A DNA stretch of 6,950 nucleotides from Candidatus Methanomethylophilaceae archaeon (GCA_017455785.1 JAFSYZ010000121.1:1-6950); one strand, 5' to 3'; counted from the first letter of the stretch, positions 1 to 5,922 are shown. Program-made: numbers and translations. Notes: generated by a model not told the origin, from the sequence alone.

Positions 1-54
1 CTTGGTATGTCCAATGTATTTGTGAGTTTTGAACAGTTGTAGAAAGCGTATGAT

Positions 55-87
55 CCAATGGTTGTTACCGATGTGCCGATGGCCAGT
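55..87. repeat. LRR-encoding imperfect direct repeat, copy 1
   Basis: This 33-base stretch matches 271-303 at 27 of 33 positions by eye. Both encode the SVTTIG-type half of an LRR unit on the minus strand, so the similarity reflects the internal repeat structure of the surface protein. Such repeats can recombine and change repeat number. Confidence 0.6.
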
Positions 88-270
88 CCATCAATATTGC
101 TACAGCCGTAGAAAGCACGTTCACCTATCATTATTACCTTGTTTGGAATGGTTAATGCTCCTGTAAGAGCACTACAACCTTCGAATGCTCCCTTAGCGAT
201 CTCCACCATTTCTGAATCGTTTTCAATTGTCAGACCTTTGAAGCCGCTACATCCGTTGAATGCGTTATCC

Positions 271-303
271 CCAATGGTCGTAACCGACGAACCGATGGTC
301 AGT
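271..303. repeat. LRR-encoding imperfect direct repeat, copy 2
   Basis: Partner of the 55-87 repeat and spaced 216 bases from it, which is a multiple of three. It encodes the same LRR half-unit on the minus strand. Confidence 0.6.
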
Positions 304-395
304 GTGGATTCTTCTACAATAACACTAACGAAACTGCCTGCGAAAGCATATTTGCCGATTGTGATTACGCTGTTTGGTATTGTCAAGTTACCTAT

Positions 396-414
396 GACGT
401 GCTTTCGACACCCT
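396..414 (+). repeat. IS left terminal inverted repeat
   Basis: The sequence gacgtgctttcgacaccct is the exact reverse complement of 2410-2428. The outermost one or two bases might belong to the flank and match by chance. This end lies downstream of the transposase gene. Confidence 0.85.
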
Positions 415-460
415 ACTCTGAATTTTCACCGTTTGCCCATAGCTGCTGCTGATAACCATC

Positions 461-481
461 GCCCATGCCTTCGGCATGGGC
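461..481 (-). terminator. Hairpin directly after the transposase stop
   Basis: Positions 461-469 and 473-481 form a perfect 9-bp GC-rich stem with a three-base loop. The hairpin begins at the base after the transposase stop codon (482-484) on the minus strand. It is not followed by a clear T-run in the direction of transcription, so it may act as an mRNA 3'-end stabiliser or weak terminator rather than a classical terminator. Part of the arm (GCCCAT) recurs at 435-440. Confidence 0.5.
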
Positions 482-2110
482 TCAGAATACACCCAGAAGC
501 GATTCCGGATCCAATTTCAATAGCTTGACATACGTTTCCAACTGATCGATGGAATCATCTTTTCCAAGGGCCACGATATCCTCGGTCCCTTCTTTCAGAA
601 TTAGCGACACCAGTTCCTCGTTGACGGTCTTGGAGGTCTTGCCGATACCGTTGTCCTTCAGCACCTTTGTGATTACATCAGACAGCAGAGTGGCGATACC
701 TATAACGAATATCATGGAGCTTTCTCTGGATGGGGTCTGCAGATACACTTGGTCGATACCCATGCCCGATTTCATCAGTGCATAGTTGCTCTCGACCTTG
801 TATTCGTCAAGGTACAGCCTCAGGACCGCATCGGCATCCGCACCCGTGCGGATGCCCACGGTCCTGTCGCTCATCCTTGGAAGATTCGTGATTATCACAC
901 GGATGTCCTCGTCGCCAGCCATCCTCTCCGCAAGTTCTGAATCGAATTTGTAGGATACATCGACCTTCCATTCCGTGATGATCTCAGGAACATCATCCTT
1001 CTTAGAGCGTCCGCGTCCCTTGCGCTTCACCCTCGACTCCACGGGGATGAAGTCAGCACTGACATCATACGCCGAACCCTTCAGTTTGCCCAAGGTCAAT
1101 GAGAACTGCTTCCTTGCATCGGATTCACAGCTGAACATCTCCTTGGAGAACCTCTTGAAGACCCTTCTGACCTCCCTTTCTCCTTGCACCTTCAGATATT
1201 CTAGATTGCTATCCTTCTTCGCAGGGATGCGATAAGCGATGAAACGGAGTCTGCGGTTCACACCGCAGATTTCTATATCGTCATCGCAGTCATACAGTTC
1301 CCATCCGTCCTTAGTTATGGATGGGTCCATGATCCCGTTCTCTGCGGAATATCTGATCCTCTCCGCAGCCTTCTTCCCGAAGCTCTCCGGACACTTGGAA
1401 ACGAATCCCAATCTCATACCGAAGATGCGATCGACAAGATCATCGTTGACAAGCTTGCAATCGGCCACAAGGACACTGTTGCTGCAGTCGATGTTCTCCT
1501 CCAGGAAGTCCAATGTCTCCATGTCCATCTGGGAATCCACCACATTCCCGCTGTACGGTTTCACGAAACGGATGATGTTGTTTCCATCAGTTATAGATTG
1601 GACTGCATATTGCCTGAGGTCACAACGGCCGTCCTTCGGATGGCCGTTGAACATCGGTATCGCTTCAAAGACATCATCCTTGTCATCTTCCGCATAGACG
1701 GAGAAGTCGGTGCTGTCCATGTGATACACATCGGATTGCAGCCCGTACCTCCTGCATATGCTGTCGGCGCAATCCCACATCAGCTGTCTTCTGTCAGCAT
1801 CGTAAAGGGTGTCCAACGACCGGCCGAAGGCTTGGTCGTTGAGACTCTGTTCATTGAGCCTACTGCCGAACAGCCTTCTGATCGGAGCGGAATGGTAGAA
1901 GGTGTGAATCTTGCTCAGCGGCGATTTCTTCCTAGCATCGAAGATCGGACCGATCATCGCCTTGACGGCGTTACCAGGTGTGAGAAGTCTTTGGACATCA
2001 TATTCGCAGGCATCATCTATCATCTGTCTGATGCCCGATGATTCCATCAGGGCCATGGCTAATGCGCTTGATGCCGGGATACCCGAATAATCCTCCCTTC
2101 TGAAAGCCAT
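482..2110 (-). CDS. IS1634-family DDE transposase
   Basis: Catalyses excision and insertion of the surrounding element. From the ATG at 2110 the protein is about 542 residues, normal for IS1634 transposases. The RNase-H-like catalytic triad can be followed: first Asp in HMDSTDFSVYAEDD (about residue 132), second Asp in VLVADCKLV (about 217), and Glu in YKVESNYALMKSG (about 440). The stretch after it (VYLQTPSRESSMIFVIGIATLL) has the shape of the C-terminal helix that follows the Glu in IS4/IS1634 enzymes. A basic segment (KRKGRGRSKK, about 362-371) probably contacts DNA. The frame stays open upstream to a GTG at 2149. I prefer the ATG because AAACAGGA-like purines precede it and similarity to the family begins only after it. 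I see no frameshift or stop. Family assignment is from motif layout; the triad positions are my reading without an alignment. Confidence 0.88.
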   Translation of the reverse strand: MAFRREDYSGIPASSALAMALMESSGIRQMIDDACEYDVQRLLTPGNAVKAMIGPIFDARKKSPLSKIHTFYHSAPIRRLFGSRLNEQSLNDQAFGRSLDTLYDADRRQLMWDCADSICRRYGLQSDVYHMDSTDFSVYAEDDKDDVFEAIPMFNGHPKDGRCDLRQYAVQSITDGNNIIRFVKPYSGNVVDSQMDMETLDFLEENIDCSNSVLVADCKLVNDDLVDRIFGMRLGFVSKCPESFGKKAAERIRYSAENGIMDPSITKDGWELYDCDDDIEICGVNRRLRFIAYRIPAKKDSNLEYLKVQGEREVRRVFKRFSKEMFSCESDARKQFSLTLGKLKGSAYDVSADFIPVESRVKRKGRGRSKKDDVPEIITEWKVDVSYKFDSELAERMAGDEDIRVIITNLPRMSDRTVGIRTGADADAVLRLYLDEYKVESNYALMKSGMGIDQVYLQTPSRESSMIFVIGIATLLSDVITKVLKDNGIGKTSKTVNEELVSLILKEGTEDIVALGKDDSIDQLETYVKLLKLDPESLLGVF

Positions 2111-2173
2111 GGTCCTGTTTCCTGTACATGAAATCGTTTGATTCTGCACAAGAGACCGATCCTATTCCGATTT

Positions 2174-2220
2174 AAGCAATTATAATCGAAACAACTTTGT
2201 TGTTTCGATATATATTGCTT
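2174..2220. promoter_or_regulatory. Long dyad (22-base arms) at the predicted transposase transcription start
   Basis: Positions 2174-2195 and 2199-2220 are inverted copies matching at 18 of 22 positions, with a three-base centre. The mismatches are confined to a TATA/ATAT block, leaving perfect arms of 11 (ATCGAAACAAC) and 7 bases (AAGCAAT). It lies inside the element, 64-110 bases upstream of the transposase ATG. It could be an operator, a transposase-binding site, or an mRNA hairpin that limits translation from read-through transcripts. The dyad is seen directly; the role is inferred. Confidence 0.55.
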
Positions 2221-2222
2221 AA

Positions 2223-2232
2223 CTATTTATAG
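2223..2232 (-). promoter_or_regulatory. Probable TATA box of the transposase gene
   Basis: On the minus strand the sequence reads CCTATAAATAG, a close match to the archaeal TATA consensus. At the usual distance of about 25-27 bases, transcription would start near 2200, in the centre of the 2174-2220 dyad. This gives a leader of about 90 bases before the ATG at 2110. A second AT-rich run inside the dyad is an alternative. Confidence 0.5.
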
Positions 2233-2409
2233 GTACGCGAGAATATCGCCATTGCACAACAGATCATTACGGTAGCGGTAGCTATCATCATCTGCCTATT
2301 TTCCAGTAAAACAGTGCCAAAAACACCTGAAAAACATCAAATTCGGCATATTTCAACCAAAAACTACACCGAATCAAACACGGAAAATAATTCCTAAAAA
2401 ATTACGCGG

Positions 2410-2428
2410 AGGGTGTCGAAAGCACGTC
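2410..2428 (-). repeat. IS right terminal inverted repeat
   Basis: Exact inverse complement of 396-414. This end lies upstream of the transposase gene. The 79 bases after it form the promoter region of the ATPase-RloB operon, so outward transcription or end-binding by transposase could affect that operon. Confidence 0.85.
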
Positions 2429-2440
2429 TATATGTATATA

Positions 2441-2459
2441 ACCATCAATAATTAATGGT
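2441..2459. promoter_or_regulatory. Imperfect palindrome upstream of the ATPase operon
   Basis: ACCAT and ATGGT form outer arms around a near-symmetrical AATAATT centre, with one mismatched pair. It sits between the insertion-sequence end and the stronger 2465-2479 dyad. It is AT-rich enough to arise by chance, so the regulatory call is weak. Confidence 0.25.
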
Positions 2460-2464
2460 AAATA

Positions 2465-2479
2465 TGTGAAAAATTCACA
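2465..2479. promoter_or_regulatory. Operator-like dyad TGTGAAAAATTCACA
   Basis: A perfect dyad with 6-base arms (TGTGAA/TTCACA) around AAA. It ends 6 bases before the putative TATA box of the ATPase-RloB operon and about 33 bases before the ATG. This is where an archaeal activator or repressor would act on TBP/TFB recruitment. The half-sites resemble bacterial CRP/FNR-type TGTGA, but the spacing is one base shorter and the factor cannot be named. The symmetry is seen; function is inferred from position. Confidence 0.4.
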
Positions 2480-2485
2480 AAAATT

Positions 2486-2495
2486 AAATATAAAT
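2486..2495 (+). promoter_or_regulatory. Probable TATA box of the ATPase-RloB operon
   Basis: The run AAATATAAAT is centred about 22-25 bases before the ATG at 2513. No Shine-Dalgarno sequence stands between them, so the mRNA may be leaderless, starting at or next to the ATG. An alternative upstream TATA-like run lies at 2429-2440. Confidence 0.45.
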
Positions 2496-2512
2496 CAAAC
2501 GATTAATTGAAC

Positions 2513-3739
2513 ATGTTGCTGAAGTTTGGTCTGGAGAACTACAAGATATTCAAGGACAGGGTGACCCTGTCCATGGAAGCAACATCCGATAAGAGCCATG
2601 AAGAGGGTCTGATCTACACCGATGTCGTACGTTCAGGCGTATTGCGTACTGCCGTCATCTACGGTGCCAACGCTTCCGGTAAGACGAAGTTCCTGGAGGC
2701 TATCGACCTCATGAGGAATTTCGTTATCGATTCGGCTTCCCACCTTCCCGGGGTCGCATTGAATTATTCCCCGTTCCTATTCCAAAAGGGAGCGGCACAT
2801 GAACCCACATCCTTCGAGATGGAGTTGATCACCGAAGATATCAGATATCTTTATGGATTCTCCTACAATCAGAAATCGATAACCGAGGAACATCTGTTCT
2901 CATTTCCGCAGGGTAAGAAGAAGATCATATTCGAAAGAAAGGACAACGAGTATAGATTCCCCACCGACAAAAGGAGTCAGACCGCCAACTCGAAGAAGGT
3001 CCGTGAGAACGTTCTGTATCTATCCGTCGCGGCCCAGTTCAATCATCCCGAGTCCCTGAAGGTATACAAGTGGTTCCTGGAGAAACTCCATCCGATAGTA
3101 CAGACATCTGCGGATTATCTGGGACAGACGATAATAATAGCCAATAATGACAAGAGATTCAAGAAACTGATATCCAAGGCATTACGTATCGCAGACTTCG
3201 GGATTACGAATGTCTACGACCGCAACAACCGTGAAGGCACACCCATCGGTAACAATAATATGAACTCCTACGTCCCGGTCTTCCAGGACATATGGGTGGA
3301 ACACACCGTTAATGGCATAAAAAAGGAACTGCCGTTGAACAGCGAATCGGCTGGTACCAGACGTTTCCTCAATGTCATAGGTCCCGCGATTAACAGCCTT
3401 ATCGGCGGTTATACATTGGTTGTGGACGAATTGGATCTCAGTTTCCATACCGATATCTGCGAATGGTTGGTCAAACTGTTCAATGATCCTACGGAGAACA
3501 AGAAGGGAGCTCAATTGATCTTCAACACGCATGACGTGGAGCTTATGGGACAGGAGACCATGAGACGCGATCAGATATGGTTCACCATCAAGGATTGGAA
3601 TACATACAACGCTAAACTGGCCCGTCTTTCCGATTACAGAGGGGTGAGGAAGGATCTCAACATAAGGAAGGCATATCTGAACGGTAGTTTCGGTGCCAAA
3701 CCTTTCATAGAGCCCGAGAGGCTCATGGAGTCAGAATGA
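2513..3739 (+). CDS. RloA-like AAA/ABC-type ATPase (AAA_15/AAA_21), probable defence sensor
   Basis: A 408-residue P-loop ATPase of the ABC/SMC-like AAA_15/AAA_21 group. It opens with LLKFGLENYKIFKDRVTLSM, the usual N-terminal strand pair of this group. Motifs from the ATG start are Walker A GANASGKT (51-58), an ABC-signature-like NSESAGTRRFLNV (276-288), Walker B LVVDELD (302-308) and an H-motif NTHD (338-341). RRDQIWFT and YLNGSFGAKPF follow, a tail typical of RloA/AbiL/PARIS-type ATPases. These proteins are cytosolic and usually pair with a nuclease or TOPRIM effector that they hold and release on phage sensing. The stop overlaps the next gene's start (ATGA), so the two are translated together. 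I chose the ATG at 2513; an in-frame TTG at 2507 adds two residues but is less likely. All ATPase motifs are present and the gene looks intact. The defence role is inferred from family and partner. Confidence 0.85.
   Translation: MLLKFGLENYKIFKDRVTLSMEATSDKSHEEGLIYTDVVRSGVLRTAVIYGANASGKTKFLEAIDLMRNFVIDSASHLPGVALNYSPFLFQKGAAHEPTSFEMELITEDIRYLYGFSYNQKSITEEHLFSFPQGKKKIIFERKDNEYRFPTDKRSQTANSKKVRENVLYLSVAAQFNHPESLKVYKWFLEKLHPIVQTSADYLGQTIIIANNDKRFKKLISKALRIADFGITNVYDRNNREGTPIGNNNMNSYVPVFQDIWVEHTVNGIKKELPLNSESAGTRRFLNVIGPAINSLIGGYTLVVDELDLSFHTDICEWLVKLFNDPTENKKGAQLIFNTHDVELMGQETMRRDQIWFTIKDWNTYNAKLARLSDYRGVRKDLNIRKAYLNGSFGAKPFIEPERLMESE
3727..3730 (+). promoter_or_regulatory. Shine-Dalgarno-like GGAG before the rloB-like start
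   Basis: GGAG lies 5 bases before the ATG at 3736, inside the end of the ATPase gene. It supports the overlapping ATGA start over the later in-frame ATGs at 3745 and 3751, and supports translational coupling. Confidence 0.5.
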
Positions 3740-4302
3740 CATTGATGAGAATGATTCCCAACGTGTTCATCCTTGTGGAAGGAAAGACAGAGGAGATCTA
3801 CATTAATCATCTGAAGGTAAGGGGTAGCAACTATTCCCTACATGTAGAACGTTTCAACGGTAATCAGCCGATGAAAATGGTGAAGAGATGCATCGCAAGA
3901 TTCAAGGAAAAAGGGATGTCCAAGAAAGACGGCGATCTTGCTTTTTGTGTATTGGATGTGGACGATAATACCGTGGATGAACTGATCGATGCGAATGATT
4001 ATGCTGTCAGACACGGGGTGAGGATGATCATTAGTAATCCCTGTTTCGAGGTATTCTTTCTACTCCATTATGTGGAAAAAGTTCAGATGAAAACCTGTAA
4101 GGAGCTGAAGTCCGACCTCACAGGATATATCAAAGGTTACACAGAGACGAAGGATTGCTGGCATATCCTTCATAACAAAAAGAACAGGGCCGTAGAGCGT
4201 GCCCGTGCATTCAGAGGATTGGATGATATCAAAGACGGCAATCCCGGGACCAATATCTGGTTGCTGTTCGATGAATTATTAGAACTGTCTAAGAACCGAT
4301 AG
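3736..4302 (+). CDS. RloB-family protein (TOPRIM-like), probable effector of the ATPase
   Basis: A 188-residue protein with the RloB layout: a first strand and acidic loop FILVEGKTEEIYINHL (11-26, Glu15), an acidic cluster VLDVDD (72-77), the conserved SNPCFEVFFLLH block (100-111), a central basic region (HNKKNRAVERARAF), and the closing GNPGTNIWLLFDELLEL (168-184). The early Glu plus DxDD is the pattern of TOPRIM-like metal-binding folds, suggesting a nuclease or similar effector. Length is normal for the family. Together with the overlapping upstream ATPase it forms a pair like the restriction-linked RloA/RloB and, as far as I recall, lactococcal AbiL. A cytosolic two-component abortive-infection module is the best reading. 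Substrate and trigger cannot be deduced. The family call is from motifs; toxicity and defence function are inference. Confidence 0.82.
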   Translation: MTLMRMIPNVFILVEGKTEEIYINHLKVRGSNYSLHVERFNGNQPMKMVKRCIARFKEKGMSKKDGDLAFCVLDVDDNTVDELIDANDYAVRHGVRMIISNPCFEVFFLLHYVEKVQMKTCKELKSDLTGYIKGYTETKDCWHILHNKKNRAVERARAFRGLDDIKDGNPGTNIWLLFDELLELSKNR

Positions 4303-4570
4303 AATCTGTTATTCAATCTGACCTCGCCACTTTGTGACTGCTGAACGAAGCCTGGCCCATTTGCCACTTGCGGTTTTGCATAGCATCCGCTTCACGATGC
4401 CTCGATAATCGTGGTCCCGAATGTATGTTTTCAAGCCGGAATTATCAGATTTCCTTCAAGATCCGCACGGATATTGCCGAAGATCTCCCTCGAGATAGGG
4501 TTCCAATTGCTGTAGATTGCCTGTTTCCTATGCCCGTTCCCTATTATCCTCGTAAGTGTCAAATGGCCTA
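4303..4570. other. Intergenic stretch without a convincing gene
   Basis: About 270 bases between the rloB-like gene and the decayed nuclease. Both strands carry only short open frames with unconvincing composition. On the minus strand about 47 codons are open between roughly 4311 and 4455, encoding a basic piece (RGIVKRMLCKTASGKWARLRSAV in part) that I do not recognise. A small inverted repeat (CACGAT/ATCGTG) lies near 4393-4413. No tRNA, CRISPR or clear terminator was found. It may be remnant DNA of a lost gene. Confidence 0.4.
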
Positions 4571-4571
4571 A

Positions 4572-5476
4572 CGACCAAACGATGGATTCGGTGTTCGGTT
4601 TCTCGATCACGGTTTCAAAACGGTGATCTCCAACGCCGACGTCCTCGCCATGCTCCTGAAGGACTTCATCCCGGAATTCCAAGGTATGGACTATGAGGAG
4701 GTGAAGAATTACCTAGACGTAAACGAAGATACCAACACCGTACGTGAAGGCAACACCGAGATAAGGATCGAGGAAGGCTGTATTATCATGGATTCCGCCT
4801 TCGAGATCAAGGTCCCTGACGGTACAAAGAGGTCCCTGAGGTAGGAATCGAATCACAGAGCAGCATAGGAAAGAGGACACGCCTTCTAAGAAGGATGCAG
4901 GTCTACGGCGGCGGTATGATGTTCTCCCAGTTGGGGAGGGACATAAGTGATAACAGGTACGAAGATGCCAAGGATGTGTACACCATATGGATCGTACTCA
5001 ATCCGACTACAGAGTTCAAGAATCACATCTATCATTATTGTCTCAGGGATGACAACGGTACTAAAATGGGTGGCGACACGTCCATGTCCGGTATCAACAT
5101 AATCATCGTAGGATTGGGGAGTTATGATGATGACGATACGGACGAGAGGCTGAGATTCGTAACCACTCTGCTGTCACCGAAGATGGACATGACGGAGCGT
5201 TATGACGCAATAAGAAAAGCCTATGTGATAGAACTGGATAGATACGTACTAAGGGGGGTCGACAAGCTCATGAGTTTCACCGAGAACAGTATTGAAGCAG
5301 AAAGATATGAGGGTATGATGATAGAACATCAGAAGGCTCATGACATGCAGTTCAATTCGTATATGATATTGATGAGAAAAGGACTCCTGAATGCTGAAGT
5401 GCTGCAGGAATTGGACATGGAAGAAGATCTTCGCGAAGAGCTGTCCATTGAATTATCAAAGATGAAGGTCGAATGA
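4572..5476 (+). pseudogene. PDDEXK_2 / Rpn-type nuclease ('PD-(D/E)XK transposase'), frameshifted
   Basis: Two pieces of one protein lie in different frames. The first (open from 4572, first usable start GTG 4623, stop 4842-4844) reads DHGFKTVISNADVLAMLLKD, then FIPEFQGMDYEEVKNYL and IIMDSAFEIKVPDG, with a likely catalytic Asp at 4791-4793. The second (from about 4820, stop 5474-5476) reads VPEVGIESQSSIGKRTRLL, then YGGGMMFSQLGRD and VYTIWIVLNP, with the likely catalytic Glu in IESQ at 4850-4852. This order is that of Rpn/PDDEXK_2 proteins, which nick DNA and promote recombination and often lie near mobile elements. A minus-one shift between 4820 and 4841 is needed to join the pieces. At the 5' end no ATG, GTG or TTG exists in frame between the stop at 4569 and GTG 4623, so the N-terminus is damaged too. 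The C-terminal 193 codons have their own ATG (4895), but a protein started there would lack the active site. A base error in the read is an alternative to true decay. Confidence 0.75.
4810..4839 (+). repeat. 10-bp direct repeat flanking the frameshift
   Basis: AGGTCCCTGA occurs at 4810-4819 and again at 4830-4839, offset by 20 bases. The frame break of the nuclease gene must fall in this interval. Slippage between the copies would add or remove 20 bases, and removing 20 would place both halves in one frame. Confidence 0.7.
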
Positions 5477-5500
5477 CCTTTCACACTTTTCTTTATTAAC
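5477..5500 (+). terminator. T-rich archaeal-type terminator after the nuclease pseudogene
   Basis: Directly after the TGA come pyrimidine-rich CCTTTCACACTTTTCTTTATT runs with no hairpin. Archaeal RNA polymerase commonly terminates at such T-tracts. It separates the pseudogene from the next small gene. Confidence 0.4.
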
Positions 5501-5560
5501 TTGAGCCACCTCTATTTCCATTGTAATCGAAAATCCTGAAAAGGGAAATTTTAAGAATCA

Positions 5561-5911
5561 ATGCCTTCGGTCTTTTTTCAAGAAGTGTCGATTGACATAG
5601 AAAGATCCATATTCGGTCTCAAGAAAGAAAGATATGATGAGCTGGTAGAAGATTACGGTAAGGAATACGCGGATAATTATGCTGATGGGTATGAAATCGG
5701 TTATGCAATCAGTAGCGTATCATCACACGCAAGATTATATGAGTTCTATAGAGACAATGCGGTAAAGTTGATAATCTCCAAGATAGACTCCGGCAAGTTC
5801 GGAAGCCGTGAATGGAACGTTGAGGAGATGGATGACGATCTCAGGAAATGTATCATAGATGAGTTATCAAAGAGGAAGGAAAGATACGAGTCTTTGATTG
5901 AAGACAGCTGA
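5561..5911 (+). CDS. Hypothetical protein with a tyrosine-every-fourth-residue tract
   Basis: A 116-residue acidic, soluble-looking protein that I do not recognise. Its notable part is residues 31-49, DYGKEYADNYADGYEIGYA, with Tyr at 32, 36, 40, 44 and 48. Such GYxxGY-like tracts are seen in the C-terminal tails of PDDEXK_2/Rpn proteins, and the gene lies just after such a pseudogene in the same frame, but three stop codons (5474, 5537, 5549) separate them. The rest is charged, probably helical, without a membrane segment. ATG 5561 is the first start after the stop at 5549; a GGGAAA purine run about 18 bases upstream is too far for a good Shine-Dalgarno. It could be a detached tail, a small partner protein, or an independent gene. 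That it is coding is likely but unproven. Confidence 0.5.
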   Translation: MPSVFFQEVSIDIERSIFGLKKERYDELVEDYGKEYADNYADGYEIGYAISSVSSHARLYEFYRDNAVKLIISKIDSGKFGSREWNVEEMDDDLRKCIIDELSKRKERYESLIEDS

Positions 5912-5922
5912 TTGCTAATCCT

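Larger units (their letters stand above)
1..396 (-). pseudogene. Leucine-rich-repeat (BspA-like) surface protein fragment, truncated at the insertion sequence
   Basis: Read on the minus strand, the codons from about 395 down to 3 are open and carry the BspA/Treponema-pallidum-type LRR pattern several times: LTIPNSVITIGKYAFAG, SVTTIGDNAFNGCS, LTIPNKVIMIGERAFYGCS and SVTTIGSYAFYNCS. Proteins of this family are usually large, secreted or surface-anchored and bind host or neighbouring-cell surfaces. Neither a signal peptide nor an anchor lies in the window, because the C-terminal side runs off the left edge. The upstream (N-terminal) side ends at the terminal repeat of the insertion sequence: the frame continues only a few codons into the repeat and meets a TGA at about 424. 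No LRR coding is found beyond the far end of the element at 2428, so this is not a simple reversible insertion. I infer a 5'-truncated, probably silent gene. The LRR assignment is firm; whether the missing half exists elsewhere is unknown. Confidence 0.8.
396..2428 (-). mobile_element. Complete IS1634-family insertion sequence
   Basis: The element is bounded by a perfect 19-bp inverted repeat (396-414 and 2410-2428) and holds a single long transposase gene on the minus strand. The roughly 2.03-kb length and the transposase type fit the archaeal/bacterial IS1634 family (an IS4-like DDE group). About 260 bases between the right repeat and the transposase start are non-coding and hold the presumed promoter and a strong dyad. 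A hairpin follows directly after the transposase stop. No perfect target-site duplication is visible: the bases next to the repeats share only CTAT (392-395 and 2428-2431, depending on where the ends are placed). Both ends and the transposase frame look intact, so the copy may still be active, but the flanks do not match a clean single insertion. Confidence 0.85.

Noticed and set aside
111..120. Ten bases (gaaagcacgt) of the LRR fragment identical to part of the IS terminal repeat
   Set aside because: They encode the common RAF part of an LRR unit and lie opposite in orientation to the adjacent IS end; a match this short is plausible by chance.
396..424. LRR frame continuing into the IS end as GCRKHVIGN, resembling the GC of an LRR unit
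   Set aside because: The bases are the terminal repeat, also present at the other end, and a TGA follows within a few codons; coincidence.
139..528. Plus-strand open frame over the LRR fragment and IS end
   Set aside because: It is antisense to clear LRR repeats and runs across the IS terminal repeat into the element; composition is not protein-like.
2223..2291. Minus-strand 22-codon hydrophobic peptide (MMIATATVMICC...) upstream of the transposase
   Set aside because: Very short; its stop overlaps the TATA box, so it would need another promoter. No supporting evidence.
2233..2396. Plus-strand open stretch inside the IS with a hydrophobic segment (IITVAVAIIICLF)
   Set aside because: There is no ATG, GTG or TTG in frame before the hydrophobic part and a stop lies just upstream; it lies in the promoter end of the element, so chance is likely.
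3736..4302. Assignment of the effector as PARIS AriB (DUF4435) or an OLD-family nuclease
   Set aside because: The VEGKTEE, DVDD and SNPCFEVFFLLH order and the 188-residue length fit RloB better; OLD proteins carry TOPRIM fused to the ATPase.
4817..4841. Programmed minus-one frameshift in the nuclease gene
   Set aside because: No X-XXY-YYZ slippery heptamer in the zero frame and no evident downstream pseudoknot; mutation or read error is simpler.
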